Of a stretch of 64,000 bases of DNA, positions 9,667-18,401 are shown in pieces. The stretch is taken from the NCBI GenBank assembly GCA_002529455.1, contig NYMS01000003.1:95518-159517 (forward strand), written 5' to 3'. The stretch's first letter is position 1. Every line of letters begins with the position of its first letter. Position numbers and translations under genes: made by a program. Origin of the DNA: Glycomyces fuscus (lineage in GTDB: Bacteria; Actinomycetota; Actinomycetes; Streptosporangiales; Streptosporangiaceae). Under the pieces are notes generated by a model, which was not told the origin of the DNA, did not search any database, and worked only from the letters and a program-made list of their open reading frames with translations.

Positions 9667-10113
9667 GTGAGCACCGAGAACCACCGCCCCGGCCCTCCCG
9701 CGACCAGCCCCTCGATCATCCTGCTGACCCTGGCGCGCGGCGTCGAGACCGAGCTCAACACCGCACTCGCGCCCCTGGACCTCACGGTCGCCCGGCTCGG
9801 GCTGCTCGGCCACATCTCCGGGGTTCCGGGCGTCTCGTTCAGCGACCTGGCCCGGATGTCGGGGGTCACGGTCCAGAGCGTGCACGGCTCGGTGAAGTCG
9901 CTGGTCGCCGCGGGCCTGGTGCGCGACCACACGGCCCGGGCCGGGGCCGCCTCGGCGATCGAGATCACCGACGAGGGCGCCCGTCTGCTCGACGCGGCCC
10001 GGGAGGCGGTGGCCGCGGTGGACACCGCGATGTTCGGGCCGGACGCCGATCCCGTGCAGCGGCGGGTGGGCGAGGCCGTGCGCGCGGCCTTCGGCGCCCC
10101 GGGCGCCTCCTGA
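9667..10113 (+). CDS. MarR family transcriptional regulator
   Basis: A 148 aa winged-helix protein. Residues about 15-140 form the MarR fold: LTLARGVETELNTALAPLDLTVARLGLL (dimerisation helices), FSDLARMSGVTVQSVHGSVKSLVAAGLV (recognition helix) and an RDHTARAGAASAIEITDEG wing. GTG 9667 is chosen because GGGGGAG lies ten bases upstream; an in-frame GTG at 9628 is possible. The pair of exact mirror-image palindromes immediately downstream, ahead of the next gene, are its probable operators. Ligand unknown. Confidence 0.85.
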   Translation: MSTENHRPGPPATSPSIILLTLARGVETELNTALAPLDLTVARLGLLGHISGVPGVSFSDLARMSGVTVQSVHGSVKSLVAAGLVRDHTARAGAASAIEITDEGARLLDAAREAVAAVDTAMFGPDADPVQRRVGEAVRAAFGAPGAS

Positions 10114-10175
10114 CCGGCGGTCCGAAGCCGTCCCCGCCTTCGCGGGACTCCTCCGGGGCCGCGAACCGACCCTTC

Positions 10176-10220
10176 CTTCAGGGTGCCTGAAGCCAGGGGT
10201 ATGCTTCAGGCACCCTGAAG
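10176..10220. promoter_or_regulatory. double palindromic operator
   Basis: Two 17 bp elements: CTTCAGGGTGCCTGAAG at 10176-10192 and its exact reverse complement at 10204-10220. Each is itself an inverted repeat with arms CTTCAGG and CCTGAAG around a 3 bp centre, and the centres are 28 bp apart. A TATGCT at 10200-10205 could be a -10 box between them. The arrangement suits two regulator dimers on one face of the DNA, most likely the upstream MarR protein controlling the membrane-protein gene. Alternatively the pair folds as one 17 bp hairpin. Confidence 0.75.
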
Positions 10221-10236
10221 GATGAAGGAGAACCCC

Positions 10237-10752
10237 ATGGAACACCTGCTGCTCTCGGTCCACGTGCTCGCCGCCATCGTGTTCGTCGGCGGCTCGACCG
10301 TCGCGGCCAGCCTCTTCCCCCGGTTCGCCCCCGTCGCCGCCGGTGTGCCCGTCACCGCGGGCGCCGCCGGTCCGGAGGCCGCGGACACGGCCACGGGCGC
10401 CCGCTCCCCCGCCGAACGCGACCCGGACGAGCGCAACACCGCCGTGGCCGCCCTGCTGCACCGCACCACCCGCGGCTACGCCGTCGCCGGAATCGTCGTC
10501 CCCGCGGCCGGTATCGCCCTGGCCATCCTCCAGGGCCGGATGGGCGAGGTCTGGATCATCGTCTCGATGCTGCTCACCGCCCTCGCGGGCCTCATGCTGG
10601 CGGCGCTGATCTACCCCCGCCAGCGCGAGGCGCTCCGTGAGCCCGGCGACCCCCGGGCGCTGCGCACGCTGTCGATGATCACCGGGATCTACAACCTGGT
10701 GTGGGCGTCCGTCGTCGTGCTCATGATCGTCCGCCCGGGTTCGGGGGCGTGA
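10237..10752 (+). CDS. hypothetical four-TM membrane protein
   Basis: A 171 aa integral membrane protein. Segment 1 (residues 4-25, LLSVHVLAAIVFVGGSTVAA) is followed by a long polar Ala/Pro/Asp loop, then three more segments near 78-98, 103-122 and 148-167. The LSVHVLAAIVFVGG start resembles small DUF2269/CopD-like membrane proteins with a conserved His in helix 1, but no function follows. ATG 10237 has AAGGAG upstream and is preferred to ATG 10222, which would leave no ribosome site. It lies directly behind the double palindrome, so it is likely the target of the MarR protein. Confidence 0.72.
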   Translation: MEHLLLSVHVLAAIVFVGGSTVAASLFPRFAPVAAGVPVTAGAAGPEAADTATGARSPAERDPDERNTAVAALLHRTTRGYAVAGIVVPAAGIALAILQGRMGEVWIIVSMLLTALAGLMLAALIYPRQREALREPGDPRALRTLSMITGIYNLVWASVVVLMIVRPGSGA

Positions 10753-10851
10753 CCGTCGCCCCCGGTCCGGGATAGGTGTGTTCCGGGTGGGGAATGGTGC
10801 CGGAAGCGGCGTGCAACGGCGCCGCTTCCGGCCACGTGTGGGAGTTGGAAG

Positions 10852-11937
10852 ATGTCTCAGCGAGTACAAGGGGTGATCTCCCGGTCCAAGGGGGCGCCCG
10901 TGGAGATCACCACGGTCGTCGTGCCCGATCCGGGCCCCGGCGAGGCCGTGGTCAGAGTACAGACGTGCGGTGTGTGCCACACCGACCTGCACTACCGCGA
11001 GGGGGGCGTCAACGACGAGTTCCCCTTCCTGCTCGGCCACGAGGCCGCGGGGGTCGTGGAGTCGGTGGGCGAGGGCGTGGGCACCGTCGAGGCGGGTGAC
11101 CACGTGGTCCTGAACTGGCGTGCGGTGTGCGGGGACTGCCGCGCCTGCCGCCGGGGACGGCACCAGTACTGCTTCGACACGCACAACGCCGAGCAGCGGA
11201 TGACGCTGGAGGACGGCACCGAGCTCACTCCGGCGCTGGGCATCGGCGCCTTCGCCGAGAAGACGCTGGTGGCCGCCGGGCAGTGCACGAAGGTGGACCC
11301 GCAGGCCTCCGCCGCCGCGGCCGGCCTGCTGGGCTGCGGGGTCATGGCCGGTATCGGCGCCGCCATCAACACCGGAGGCGTGGGCCTCGGGGACTCCGTC
11401 GCCGTCATCGGCTGCGGCGGCGTGGGCAACGCGGCCGTCGCGGGCGCGCGGCTGGCCGGGGCCGGGCGGATCATCGCCGTGGACCTGGAGGACCGCAAGC
11501 TCGAATGGGCGCGCGGCTTCGGCGCCACCCACACCGTCAACGCCTCCTTCACCGATCCGGTCGAGACCATCCGCGACCTGACCGGCGGTTTCGGCGCCGA
11601 CGTGGTCATCGACGCCGTGGGCACACCCAGGACCTACGAGCAGGCCTTCTACGCCCGCGACCTGGCGGGCACGGTCGTGCTGGTGGGCGTGCCCACGCCG
11701 GAGATGCGCCTGGAGCTGCCGCTGCTGGACGTGTTCGGCCGCGGCGGGGCGCTCAAGTCCTCCTGGTACGGCGACTGCCTGCCCTCGCGCGACTTCCCGG
11801 TGCTCATCGACCTCTACCTCCAGGGGCGCCTGGACCTGGACGGCTTCGTCAGCGAGGAGATCGGCCTGGCCGACGTCGAGGAGGCCTTCGCCCGGATGGA
11901 ACGCGGCGACGTCCTGCGCTCGGTGGTGGTCCTGTGA
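10852..11937 (+). CDS. mscR: S-(hydroxymethyl)mycothiol dehydrogenase
   Basis: Zinc-dependent medium-chain alcohol dehydrogenase of 361 aa that oxidises the formaldehyde-mycothiol adduct (and S-nitrosomycothiol) with NAD. Visible features are the catalytic zinc block [15 protein letters not shown] and GHEAAG, the structural zinc cysteines [15 protein letters not shown], and the [10 protein letters not shown] dinucleotide loop. Length and motifs match the factor-dependent formaldehyde dehydrogenase class. The stop overlaps the GTG of the next gene by 4 bp, a standard mscR-hydrolase pair. It implies that the organism uses mycothiol as its major thiol. Confidence 0.94.
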   Translation: MSQRVQGVISRSKGAPVEITTVVVPDPGPGEAVVRVQTCGVCHTDLHYREGGVNDEFPFLLGHEAAGVVESVGEGVGTVEAGDHVVLNWRAVCGDCRACRRGRHQYCFDTHNAEQRMTLEDGTELTPALGIGAFAEKTLVAAGQCTKVDPQASAAAAGLLGCGVMAGIGAAINTGGVGLGDSVAVIGCGGVGNAAVAGARLAGAGRIIAVDLEDRKLEWARGFGATHTVNASFTDPVETIRDLTGGFGADVVIDAVGTPRTYEQAFYARDLAGTVVLVGVPTPEMRLELPLLDVFGRGGALKSSWYGDCLPSRDFPVLIDLYLQGRLDLDGFVSEEIGLADVEEAFARMERGDVLRSVVVL

Positions 11938-12566
11938 GCGGCGCGCGCGTGGAGCACCTGACCACCTCGGGGGTCTTCGCCCTGGACGGCGGGGAGTGGG
12001 AGGTCGAGAACAACGTCTGGATCGTGGGCGACCGCGACCAGGCCCTGGTCATCGACGCCGCGCACGACGCGGGCGCGATCCTGGGCGCGGTGGGCGACCG
12101 CGAACTGGTGGCGGTGGTGTGCACTCACGCGCACAACGACCACGTCAACGTCGCCCCGGCGCTGTCCGAGGCCACGGGAGCGCCCGTCCTGCTGCACCCG
12201 GCCGACCGGGTGCTGTGGGACATGACCCACCCGGACCGGGCGCCCGACGCCGAGCTGTCCCAGGGGCAGGTCATCACGATCGCCGGGACGACGCTGACCG
12301 TGCTGCACACCCCGGGGCACGCGCCGGGCGCGGTGTGCCTGTACGCGCCCGATCTGGGCGTGCTGTTCAGCGGGGACACCCTGTTCCGGGGCGGCCCGGG
12401 GGCGACGGGCCGGTCCTACTCGGACTTCCCGACGATCGTGGAGTCCATCCGCGACCGGCTGTTCAGCCTGCCGGAGGAGACGGTGGTCAACACCGGGCAC
12501 GGGGAGTCCACGACGATCGGCGCCGAGGTCCCCCACCTCCAGGAGTGGATCGACCGGGGCCACTGA
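11934..12566 (+). CDS. metallo-beta-lactamase-fold hydrolase of the mycothiol pathway
   Basis: A 210 aa metallohydrolase beginning at GTG 11934 and translationally coupled to mscR by a GTGA overlap. The metal-binding motif is THAHNDH (near residues 62-68), followed by a TPGHAPG histidine, FSGDTLF aspartate and TGHGEST histidine. By position it probably hydrolyses S-formylmycothiol to formate and mycothiol, completing formaldehyde detoxification, in parallel with glyoxalase II-like enzymes. That step is inferred from the conserved gene pair. Confidence 0.88.
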   Translation: MSGARVEHLTTSGVFALDGGEWEVENNVWIVGDRDQALVIDAAHDAGAILGAVGDRELVAVVCTHAHNDHVNVAPALSEATGAPVLLHPADRVLWDMTHPDRAPDAELSQGQVITIAGTTLTVLHTPGHAPGAVCLYAPDLGVLFSGDTLFRGGPGATGRSYSDFPTIVESIRDRLFSLPEETVVNTGHGESTTIGAEVPHLQEWIDRGH

Positions 12567-12573
12567 GCGGAAG

Positions 12574-12599
12574 GGCGCGGCCCGGTTCCGGGCCGCGCC
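12574..12599 (+). terminator. hairpin after the mscR operon
   Basis: Perfect 12 bp stem GGCGCGGCCCGG/CCGGGCCGCGCC with a TT centre, 8 bp after the hydrolase stop. There is no U-tract, as is common in high-GC actinomycetes. Confidence 0.7.
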
Positions 12600-12641
12600 G
12601 GGGCTTCGTCGGGTGACCGCACCGCCGCGGCCGTCGTCCGC

Positions 12642-13715
12642 TCAGGCGGTGCGGGCGGCGGTGAGGCGGGCCCCGTACTCCATGGCGGTGAGCACCGCCG
12701 GCACCAGCCGCCCGGAGAGCTCCGCCAGCCGGTCCGGGTCCAGGACGACGCGCAGCGCGCCCGGGGCGAAGGTGGCCAGCGCGCGCCCGACCAGGGGGTC
12801 GTCCCGGCGGGCGCGCAGCCCGGCCACCGTGCCCGGCCAGTGCCGTTCCTGGACCGCGCCGAAGGCGGCGGCGGTGGTCCAGAGCGCGAACAGCGGCCCG
12901 GACCCGGCGCCCAGGTGCCCGGCGCAGTCCCGGCGCAGCTCCTCCGGCGCCGCGCCCCACTCCGCCAGGACCTCCACCGTGGGCCGGTGGGCCTCGGGCA
13001 CGTCGTTGCCGGTGTCGATGACCACGGCGTCGCCGGTGTTCCAGCGCAGGAACGGCAGCAGCGGGGGCAGGTCCAGGACCGGCCCGCCGAGGCGGGCGCC
13101 CTCCCGCGCGAAGCAGACCGAGTGCCGGAGCCCGTGGCCGTCGTTGCCCTTGAGGCTGGGCAGGTCCTCGTGCTCGACCAGGTTGGGCACCGCGACCAGG
13201 GTCGGGGTGCCGCGCTCCCGCAGGAACCGCAGGGCGGCGCGGTCGTCGGAGCGGCCGTCGGCGCCGCGCAGGTAGCGGCCCATGTCCAGGGCCTGCTCGC
13301 GCGGCAGGAGCAGGGCCGGGGTCGGCATGTAGGGGTTGACCACCGGGACCGCGGCGGCGCCGGTGAACACCGCCCACCGGGCCAGGTAGGCGGTGCGCGA
13401 ACCCCATTCCACGAAGAGGGAGAGCGCTGCTCCGGAATGCCTTTCCGCCGCGTCGCGCACGGAATTCGCGAAATCCGCGCAGACGCGGACGTCGTCCTGG
13501 AGGACGAGGTGGTGGGTGGAGTCGAAGCGCTCCGCGCCGGAGAAGGCCACCCGGGAGGCGCGCAGGGAGCTGGGCGGCCCGTCGGGTTCGGGGTCCACGG
13601 CCAGGAAGGCGTCCGCGATCCCCAGGGAGTCCAGGACGCGGCGCGCGTCGGCGATCCGGCGGGGGTGGGTCATGACGGACGCGGACAGCACGACGGGAGA
13701 AAGGGGGCTGGGCAT
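12642..13715 (-). CDS. orphan glycosyltransferase-like protein (GT25-like N-terminus)
   Basis: A 357 aa protein. The N-terminal third (residues 8-75) has the layout of a GT-A/GT25 transferase: MTHPRRIADARRVLDSLGI, then LQDDVRVCADF, a DxD-like acidic pair after a hydrophobic strand, then SLFVEWGS. The middle carries NPYMPTPALLLPREQAL and NLVEHEDLPSLKGN, typical donor-loop style blocks. The C-terminal 130 residues are Ala/Arg-rich and helical, without an identifiable domain. ATG 13715 was chosen over the upstream frame to 14147, which crosses decayed sequence. No sugar or cell-wall genes are adjacent, so donor and acceptor are unknown. Confidence 0.55.
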   Translation of the reverse strand: MPSPLSPVVLSASVMTHPRRIADARRVLDSLGIADAFLAVDPEPDGPPSSLRASRVAFSGAERFDSTHHLVLQDDVRVCADFANSVRDAAERHSGAALSLFVEWGSRTAYLARWAVFTGAAAVPVVNPYMPTPALLLPREQALDMGRYLRGADGRSDDRAALRFLRERGTPTLVAVPNLVEHEDLPSLKGNDGHGLRHSVCFAREGARLGGPVLDLPPLLPFLRWNTGDAVVIDTGNDVPEAHRPTVEVLAEWGAAPEELRRDCAGHLGAGSGPLFALWTTAAAFGAVQERHWPGTVAGLRARRDDPLVGRALATFAPGALRVVLDPDRLAELSGRLVPAVLTAMEYGARLTAARTA

Positions 13716-13928
13716 ATTCCGAGAATAGCCGGAAAAGGGACGGGGACAAGCCCGGAGGAGAAATAGTCTTCTGCCTCGATAAACCCTTACCCGGCCAGGG
13801 TAACACACGGTTGCGGGGAATTGCCCTTTCGGTGTTCCCGGTACGCGGCCGCGCCCGGAGGCGGCGGGGGGAGCGCGCCGCCGCGCCCCGGCGGTCCTCC
13901 GCCGGCCGCCCCGCCCGGGGCCGGGGAG

Positions 13929-14055
13929 GGCGAGCCAACCGACCGGGCCCTGTACCGGAGCGCGGCCGGACACCTGGCCGCGGTCACCGGGGATCCCGAC
14001 GCGGCCGTCCGCCACCTGGACGAGGCCTTCGCCCTGGCCCGCACCCTGCCGGATC
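13929..14055 (+). pseudogene. TPR-like gene fragment
   Basis: A stretch in the frame of 13821 reads RALYRSAAGHLAAVTGDP followed by DAAVRHLDEAFALARTLPD, which has the spacing of helical TPR repeats, as found in the C-terminal parts of AfsR/SARP or LuxR-type regulators. It is preceded by low-complexity Gly/Pro sequence without a ribosome site and runs into the antisense of a second gene remnant at about 14055. Read as the truncated end of a lost regulator. The composition alone could mislead, so confidence is low. Confidence 0.35.
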
Positions 14056-14147
14056 AGCTCGGTCACGGCCCCCAGGCGCTCGGCCAGGCGGCGGAGCCGC
14101 TCCTGGGCGAGGGAGCCCCTGGGCACGAACAACTCGATGAACATCAT
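14050..14147 (-). pseudogene. truncated tautomerase-like gene start
   Basis: On the minus strand an ATG at 14147 (or the adjacent ATG at 14144), preceded by GGAGGT about nine bases upstream, begins MFIELFVPRGSLAQERLRR followed by LAERLGAVTEL. This is the N-terminal pattern of tautomerase/MIF-superfamily proteins. After about 30 residues the similarity stops and the frame continues as Gly/Arg-rich nonsense. The first beta strand and helix are therefore intact, with a real ribosome site, while the rest is gone. The break coincides with the end of the facing TPR-like fragment. Confidence 0.5.
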
Positions 14148-15036
14148 CGCGGAACACCTCCGGGACGAACGGTGCCGGACCGCTCTGCCAGGAGGCTGCC
14201 GGACGGCTGCCGGGCCGCGAGCGCCCGGGGCGGGGCGGCCTTCCGGACACCTTCCGTCCCGGGTCGCCCGGGGACCGCCTGTCCCCTCGCTCCCGGCGCT
14301 TTCGCCGGAGCGGGCCCGGCGGGGCCGCCGCCGAAGGAGCGGCCCCGCCCGGCGGTTCCGCGTACACGGAGCCCCGGGGAAGACTCCGGGAACGGAGCAC
14401 GGGAATTGCCTTCCCGCGCCAAGGGGCGCTCACGGGGCCCGGCCGCTTCCTCGTGTTCGCGCGAGAAGACGCCGGAAGGGACTTCCGGAAATCAGCCCCT
14501 CCCCGGAAAGGCCCCCTCCGGCGCACCGGGGCGCGGCGCCCGGGAAAGGCGGGCGTTTTTCCGGCGCGCCCACGGCGGGCGCGCGACGGCGGACGCCGGT
14601 GGGCGCGGCCCCGCGCGACGGGGCCTGTGAGCTCCTGGGATCGCGCCTTCGCGCCCGCTCCTTTCTTCACAGCGCACGCGGTGCCGAAAGGCATGTACCG
14701 CCCAGCGGAACTATCACCGATTAACCATTCCGAATCATGACTTCACACGGCCGGGAGGATTAGCAGTACCCGGTGACCCGTTGGCCGTTCCACCCGCATG
14801 GGCGTCGTCACAGCGGAGCGAATCCCCTTACCAGCAGGGCGTTCCAGCAGCGTAATTCGGATCACGCGGCGCGTTGGGTAAAGCGGGGATTGCTTGCTCC
14901 TAGCCTCGTGTTGGAGGCGGAAGTGATCCCGGGACCCTCTGGTCCGCTCATGGGACTTCTGCCGGCGCCCCGCCCGAAGGCGGTTCACGGCGCCCCCGCA
15001 CCGCTCGTTGATACCTCTCCCCGCGTTGGAGTTTCG
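14148..15036. other. long intergenic region, decayed
   Basis: About 890 bp with no convincing gene; open frames here have arginine/proline-rich translations typical of non-coding GC-rich DNA. It holds an 11 bp perfect hairpin (GGCGGGGCCGC at 14318-14328 with GCGGCCCCGCC at 14339-14349, 10 nt loop). The last 300 bp are less GC-rich and probably contain the promoter and leader of the efflux gene at 15037; TTGCTT near 14890 with TAGCCT nearby is a weak promoter candidate. Confidence 0.45.
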
Positions 15037-16410
15037 GTGGCCCTTGCTTCCGCACGTCCGATTCGTCGTGCCTCGATCGCCGAGGACGTCCAGGTCGTCC
15101 AGGACATCCAGGACGTCCCGACCACCCACAACCCCCAGAACCACCAGGACGTGCCGCCGCAGGCCGGTCCGGCCCGGCAGGAGACGACCGCCGCCACGCC
15201 CCGGACGCGCCGCCGCACCCTGCTGCTCGTCCTCGTCCTCGGCGTGCTGTCCGCGATCGGCCCGCTCGCCACCGACCTGTACCTGCCCGCGCTGCCCCAG
15301 ATCGCCTCCGACCTGGGCACCAGCGAGGCCAGCGTCAAGCTCACCCTGACCTCGGTGATGGCCGGTCTGGCCCTGGGCCAGCTCGTCATCGGCCCGCTCA
15401 GCGACCGGTGGGGACGCCGCGCGCCGCTGCTGGCCGGGATCGGCGTGTTCACCGCCACCACCCTCGCCATCGCGATGGTGAGCAGCGTGGAGATGTTCAG
15501 CCTGCTGCGGTTCGGCCAGGGGCTGTCGGCCGCGGCCGGACTGGTGATCTCCCGCGCCATCGTGCGGGACGTGTTCGACGGCGACGCCGCCGCCACCTTC
15601 TTCTCCCGGCTGGTGCTGCTCTCCGGCCTGGCGCCCATGCTCGGCCCGATCCTGGGCGGCCAGCTGCTCTTCCTGGGCCCCTGGCAGCTGCTCTTCGGCG
15701 TGCTCGGCGCGACCGGGGTGGCGACCTTCGCCCTGGTGCTGTTCGGCCTGCCCGAGAGCCTGCCGCCCGAGCAGCGCGAGCGGGTCAGCCCGCGGGCGCA
15801 GCTGCGCGTGTTCGGCCGCCTGCTGCGCGACGTCCGCTTCACCGCCCCGACGCTCACGCTCGCGCTGAGCTTCGGGATGAGCTTCACCTACATCTCGACG
15901 TTCTCGTTCGTGGCCCACTCCCGCTTCGGGGCCAGCGCCCAGGAGTTCAGCCTCGTGTTCGCGGTGACCACGCTCGGGATGATCATCGGCAACCAGCTGA
16001 ACGCCTACCTGATCAGCAAGGTCGAGATCCACCGCCGCCTGTTCCTGGGCCTGGCCGGGTCGATCGCCTCGGTGGTCTCGCTCGCGGCCCTGGGGGCCTC
16101 GGGCGGAGCGAGCCTGGTGACGGTGACCGCCGCCCTGTTCGTGATGATGGTGTTCACCGGCCTGGTGTCGCCGAACGCCACCGCGCTGGCCCTGGACGGG
16201 CAGCCGCCCAAGATCGCCGGAAGCGGATCGGCCCTGCTGGGCACGCTCCAGTTCGGCATCGGCTCCGGCCTGGCCTCGACCGCCGGGATGACCGGCCCGG
16301 TGACCCTGTCCAGCATGACCGCGGTCATGCTCGCCACTGCCGTGGCCGCCGCGGTGGTGTTCACCGCCTTCGCGGTGCGCACGCGACACACCGCGCTGGC
16401 CGCCGCCTGA
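15037..16410 (+). CDS. Bcr/CflA-type MFS drug efflux transporter
   Basis: Proton-driven drug/H+ antiporter of the DHA1 Bcr/CflA group, 457 aa, 12 predicted membrane segments. Family landmarks: IGPLATDLYLPALPQIASDLG in helix 1 and the following loop, GPLSDRWGRRAPLL (motif A after helix 2), and FGQGLSAAAGLVISRAIVRD in helix 4. GTG 15037 is chosen because TTGGAG lies at correct spacing; in-frame upstream starts at 14773 and 14950 lack support. The cytosolic N-terminus is an unusual Asp/Gln/Val-rich repeat (EDVQVVQDIQDVP). Likely exports small toxic compounds; substrates unknown. Confidence 0.88.
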   Translation: MALASARPIRRASIAEDVQVVQDIQDVPTTHNPQNHQDVPPQAGPARQETTAATPRTRRRTLLLVLVLGVLSAIGPLATDLYLPALPQIASDLGTSEASVKLTLTSVMAGLALGQLVIGPLSDRWGRRAPLLAGIGVFTATTLAIAMVSSVEMFSLLRFGQGLSAAAGLVISRAIVRDVFDGDAAATFFSRLVLLSGLAPMLGPILGGQLLFLGPWQLLFGVLGATGVATFALVLFGLPESLPPEQRERVSPRAQLRVFGRLLRDVRFTAPTLTLALSFGMSFTYISTFSFVAHSRFGASAQEFSLVFAVTTLGMIIGNQLNAYLISKVEIHRRLFLGLAGSIASVVSLAALGASGGASLVTVTAALFVMMVFTGLVSPNATALALDGQPPKIAGSGSALLGTLQFGIGSGLASTAGMTGPVTLSSMTAVMLATAVAAAVVFTAFAVRTRHTALAAA

Positions 16411-16469
16411 GTGTCGGCGCGCACGGCTAGTGTGTTCCGCCCACACAGGCGAGACCCGAGGAGCGCGAC

Positions 16470-16982
16470 GTGTTCCCCAACCCCCAGGCCCAGTCCCTGA
16501 CCGGCGAGGCACCCGGTGTGTGGGAGGAGGTCCTCCCCCACCTGGCGGAGTCGGCCGGAACGTGCTGGCTGACGGTGACGCACGCGGACGACCGCCCGCA
16601 CACGCGGCCGCTGCTGGCGGTGTGGGTGGACGGACAGCCCTGCTTCGCGTCGGGCGAGGGCACCGCCAAGTCGCGGCTGCTGGCCGCCTCCCCGCAGGTG
16701 AGCCTGGCGTTCACCACCGGCCGGATGGACGTGGTGGTGGAGGGCACCGCCGAGCGGGTGCTCGACCCCGGCCCGCTGGGCCGGGTGGCCGCCGCCTACG
16801 CCGAACGCCACGGGTGGGCACCGGTCGCCGGGGACGGTGAGCTGACCGGCCCGGAGGGTGCGCCGACCGCGGGCCCGCCGCCCTACCGGGTGTTCACGGT
16901 CTCCCCCTCGACGGTGTTCGCCTTCCCGGTGTCGGAGCTGCCGCACGGCCCCACCAGGTGGCGGTTCGACGTGTGGCCCTGA
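16470..16982 (+). CDS. pyridoxamine 5'-phosphate oxidase-fold protein
   Basis: A 170 aa split-barrel flavin/F420-type protein. The first strand block TCWLTVTHADDRPHTRPLLAVW and the following PCFASGEGTAKSRLLAASPQVSLAF are characteristic of PPOX-class proteins, where the Arg/Lys residues bind cofactor phosphate. VVVEGTAERV completes the barrel. GTG start at 16470 with GAGGAG upstream. It follows the efflux gene by 59 bp on the same strand and may be co-transcribed. Whether it uses FMN, F420 or haem cannot be settled here. Confidence 0.8.
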   Translation: MFPNPQAQSLTGEAPGVWEEVLPHLAESAGTCWLTVTHADDRPHTRPLLAVWVDGQPCFASGEGTAKSRLLAASPQVSLAFTTGRMDVVVEGTAERVLDPGPLGRVAAAYAERHGWAPVAGDGELTGPEGAPTAGPPPYRVFTVSPSTVFAFPVSELPHGPTRWRFDVWP

Positions 16983-17133
16983 GCCGGGGACGGCACGCGG
17001 GGACCGCAACGGGAGGGTCTCCGGGGAAGCGGGGAACCGGGGAACCGGGCCGAGTGAAACGTCGCGTCTCGCGGGTAGGTCTCTGACGAAAGAGACAACA
17101 CCACCTCCCACCCCCCTCACCTGGAGGCAGAGA

Positions 17134-17343
17134 GTGCGAGTACGCATCGTTCTTTCGACCCTCGTCGTCCTGTGGCTGCTCATCGGGCTGATCGCCGCGC
17201 TCCAGCGCGGCCTGTTCAGCAACGACGAGACCTCGTGCTCGACGCTGGGTCACACAGTCGGAACCGTCTTCGTCGGACCGTTGAACTACATGGGGGTCAA
17301 CCCGACCATCGAGTGCCCGCCCCTGCCCGAACCCTCCGAGTGA
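17134..17343 (+). CDS. small single-TM membrane protein
   Basis: A 69 aa protein starting at GTG 17134 with GGAGG six bases upstream. Residues 4-23 (RIVLSTLVVLWLLIGLIAAL) form one membrane helix, followed by QRGLFSNDETSC and a short Gly/Pro-rich exterior tail with two cysteines. The WLLIGLIAALQRG phrase recurs in short actinobacterial membrane proteins of unknown function. The strong ribosome site and codon bias support translation. Longer upstream frames are rejected. Confidence 0.7.
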   Translation: MRVRIVLSTLVVLWLLIGLIAALQRGLFSNDETSCSTLGHTVGTVFVGPLNYMGVNPTIECPPLPEPSE

Positions 17344-17524
17344 CGGACCCGGCGCTGTGCCCCGAGGGGGCGCGGCGCCGTTTCGCGTCCGCCGACCGAG
17401 GCGGCACGCCCGGCTCCGGTGCGGCCGTGCCGCGGGGGGCGCCGTCCGGAGCGGCGGCCGTCCCGGACGGGCAGCGCGAACGCGCGGGCGGTCGGCGGTC
17501 CGGTTTCCGGCCCCCGGCGCGCGT

Positions 17525-18244
17525 TCACAGGGAGCGGTAGTGGGACCGCTGGGCGGGATCGAGCTTCTCGATCGCCGCGCGCAGCAGGGGGCGCGGGGCC
17601 CGCGCGGCGTGGGCGTCGAGGAAGGCCAGCAGCCGGTCCCCGTCCTTGTCACCGGCGGCGCGGAGCATCCACCCCACCGCCTTCCGCACCAGTTCGTGGT
17701 CGTCGTCCAGGAGGATCTCGGACAGGGCGAAGGCGTCGTCGAGGTCGCCGTGGGCGATGAGGTGCGCCGTCGCCACGATCGAGGTGCGCCGCTCCCACGG
17801 GCTGTCCGAGCGCGCCAGGGTGTAGAGGATCCCGCGCGGGCGGTCCCGCAGGTGGCGGCCCAGAACGTGGTGCGCGGCCAGGTCCACCAGGTCCCAGTTG
17901 TTGACCCGGTCATGGCGGCGCAGGTAGAGCTCGGCGAGCGCGGCGACCTGTTCGGGCGTGCTGCGCCGGTGCCGGGCCCTCTTCTCCATGATGCTCATCG
18001 CCCCGGCCCGGGCCTCGTGGACGGGGCTGTCCATCAGTTCCTCGATCTGGTCGAGGGGCATGTCCACGAACTCCTTGGCCAGGGCGAACACCGTGCCCAT
18101 GCGCACCCCGACGAAGTAGTCGTCGTCGGGCTGCCGTCCGGCCTCGAAGCGGAAGTAGCGCTGGTACTTGCGGAGTTCCTCGTCGCTGCGGTGCTCGTCG
18201 AGGCGCGCCAGGAAGGCGCGGGCTGTCAGCGGTGCGTTGGCCAT
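17525..18244 (-). CDS. AlkD-like DNA alkylation repair protein
   Basis: A 239 aa all-helical HEAT-like repeat protein. RKYQRYFRFEAGRQPDDDYFVGVRMG and the NNWDLVDLAAHHVLG block with its Trp-Asp pair are hallmarks of the AlkD/AlkC DNA glycosylase superfamily, which excises cationic alkylpurines without base flipping. Repeats of ERRTSIVATAHLIAHGDLDDAF and HELVRKAVGWMLRAAGDKD make the DNA-cradling array. Full length for the family. It sits beside the sigma factor gene on the same strand, but 157 bp separates them. Catalytic activity is inferred. Confidence 0.85.
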   Translation of the reverse strand: MANAPLTARAFLARLDEHRSDEELRKYQRYFRFEAGRQPDDDYFVGVRMGTVFALAKEFVDMPLDQIEELMDSPVHEARAGAMSIMEKRARHRRSTPEQVAALAELYLRRHDRVNNWDLVDLAAHHVLGRHLRDRPRGILYTLARSDSPWERRTSIVATAHLIAHGDLDDAFALSEILLDDDHELVRKAVGWMLRAAGDKDGDRLLAFLDAHAARAPRPLLRAAIEKLDPAQRSHYRSL

Positions 18245-18401
18245 GGCAGCACGGTAGGCGGTCCCGGTGACGGTCGGCGCGGGGCCCGGGGCGACGGGCG
18301 CGTCCAGGCCGGGAGGGCCGTCCCGCCGGGGCCGCGGCCCGCGCGCACGGCCTTGTGCCGGAGGGCCGCCCCCGCGGCGCCCTCGGGAGAGACCGTGCGC
18401 C

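Noticed and set aside
14318..14349. Hairpin as a terminator of a real gene
   Set aside because: Strong stem, but no supported gene ends nearby on either strand; left as a structural note in the spacer.
14492..14740. Several short open frames in the 14.2-14.7 kb spacer
   Set aside because: No ribosome sites, arginine/proline-rich translations and frames open on all sides; treated as non-coding.
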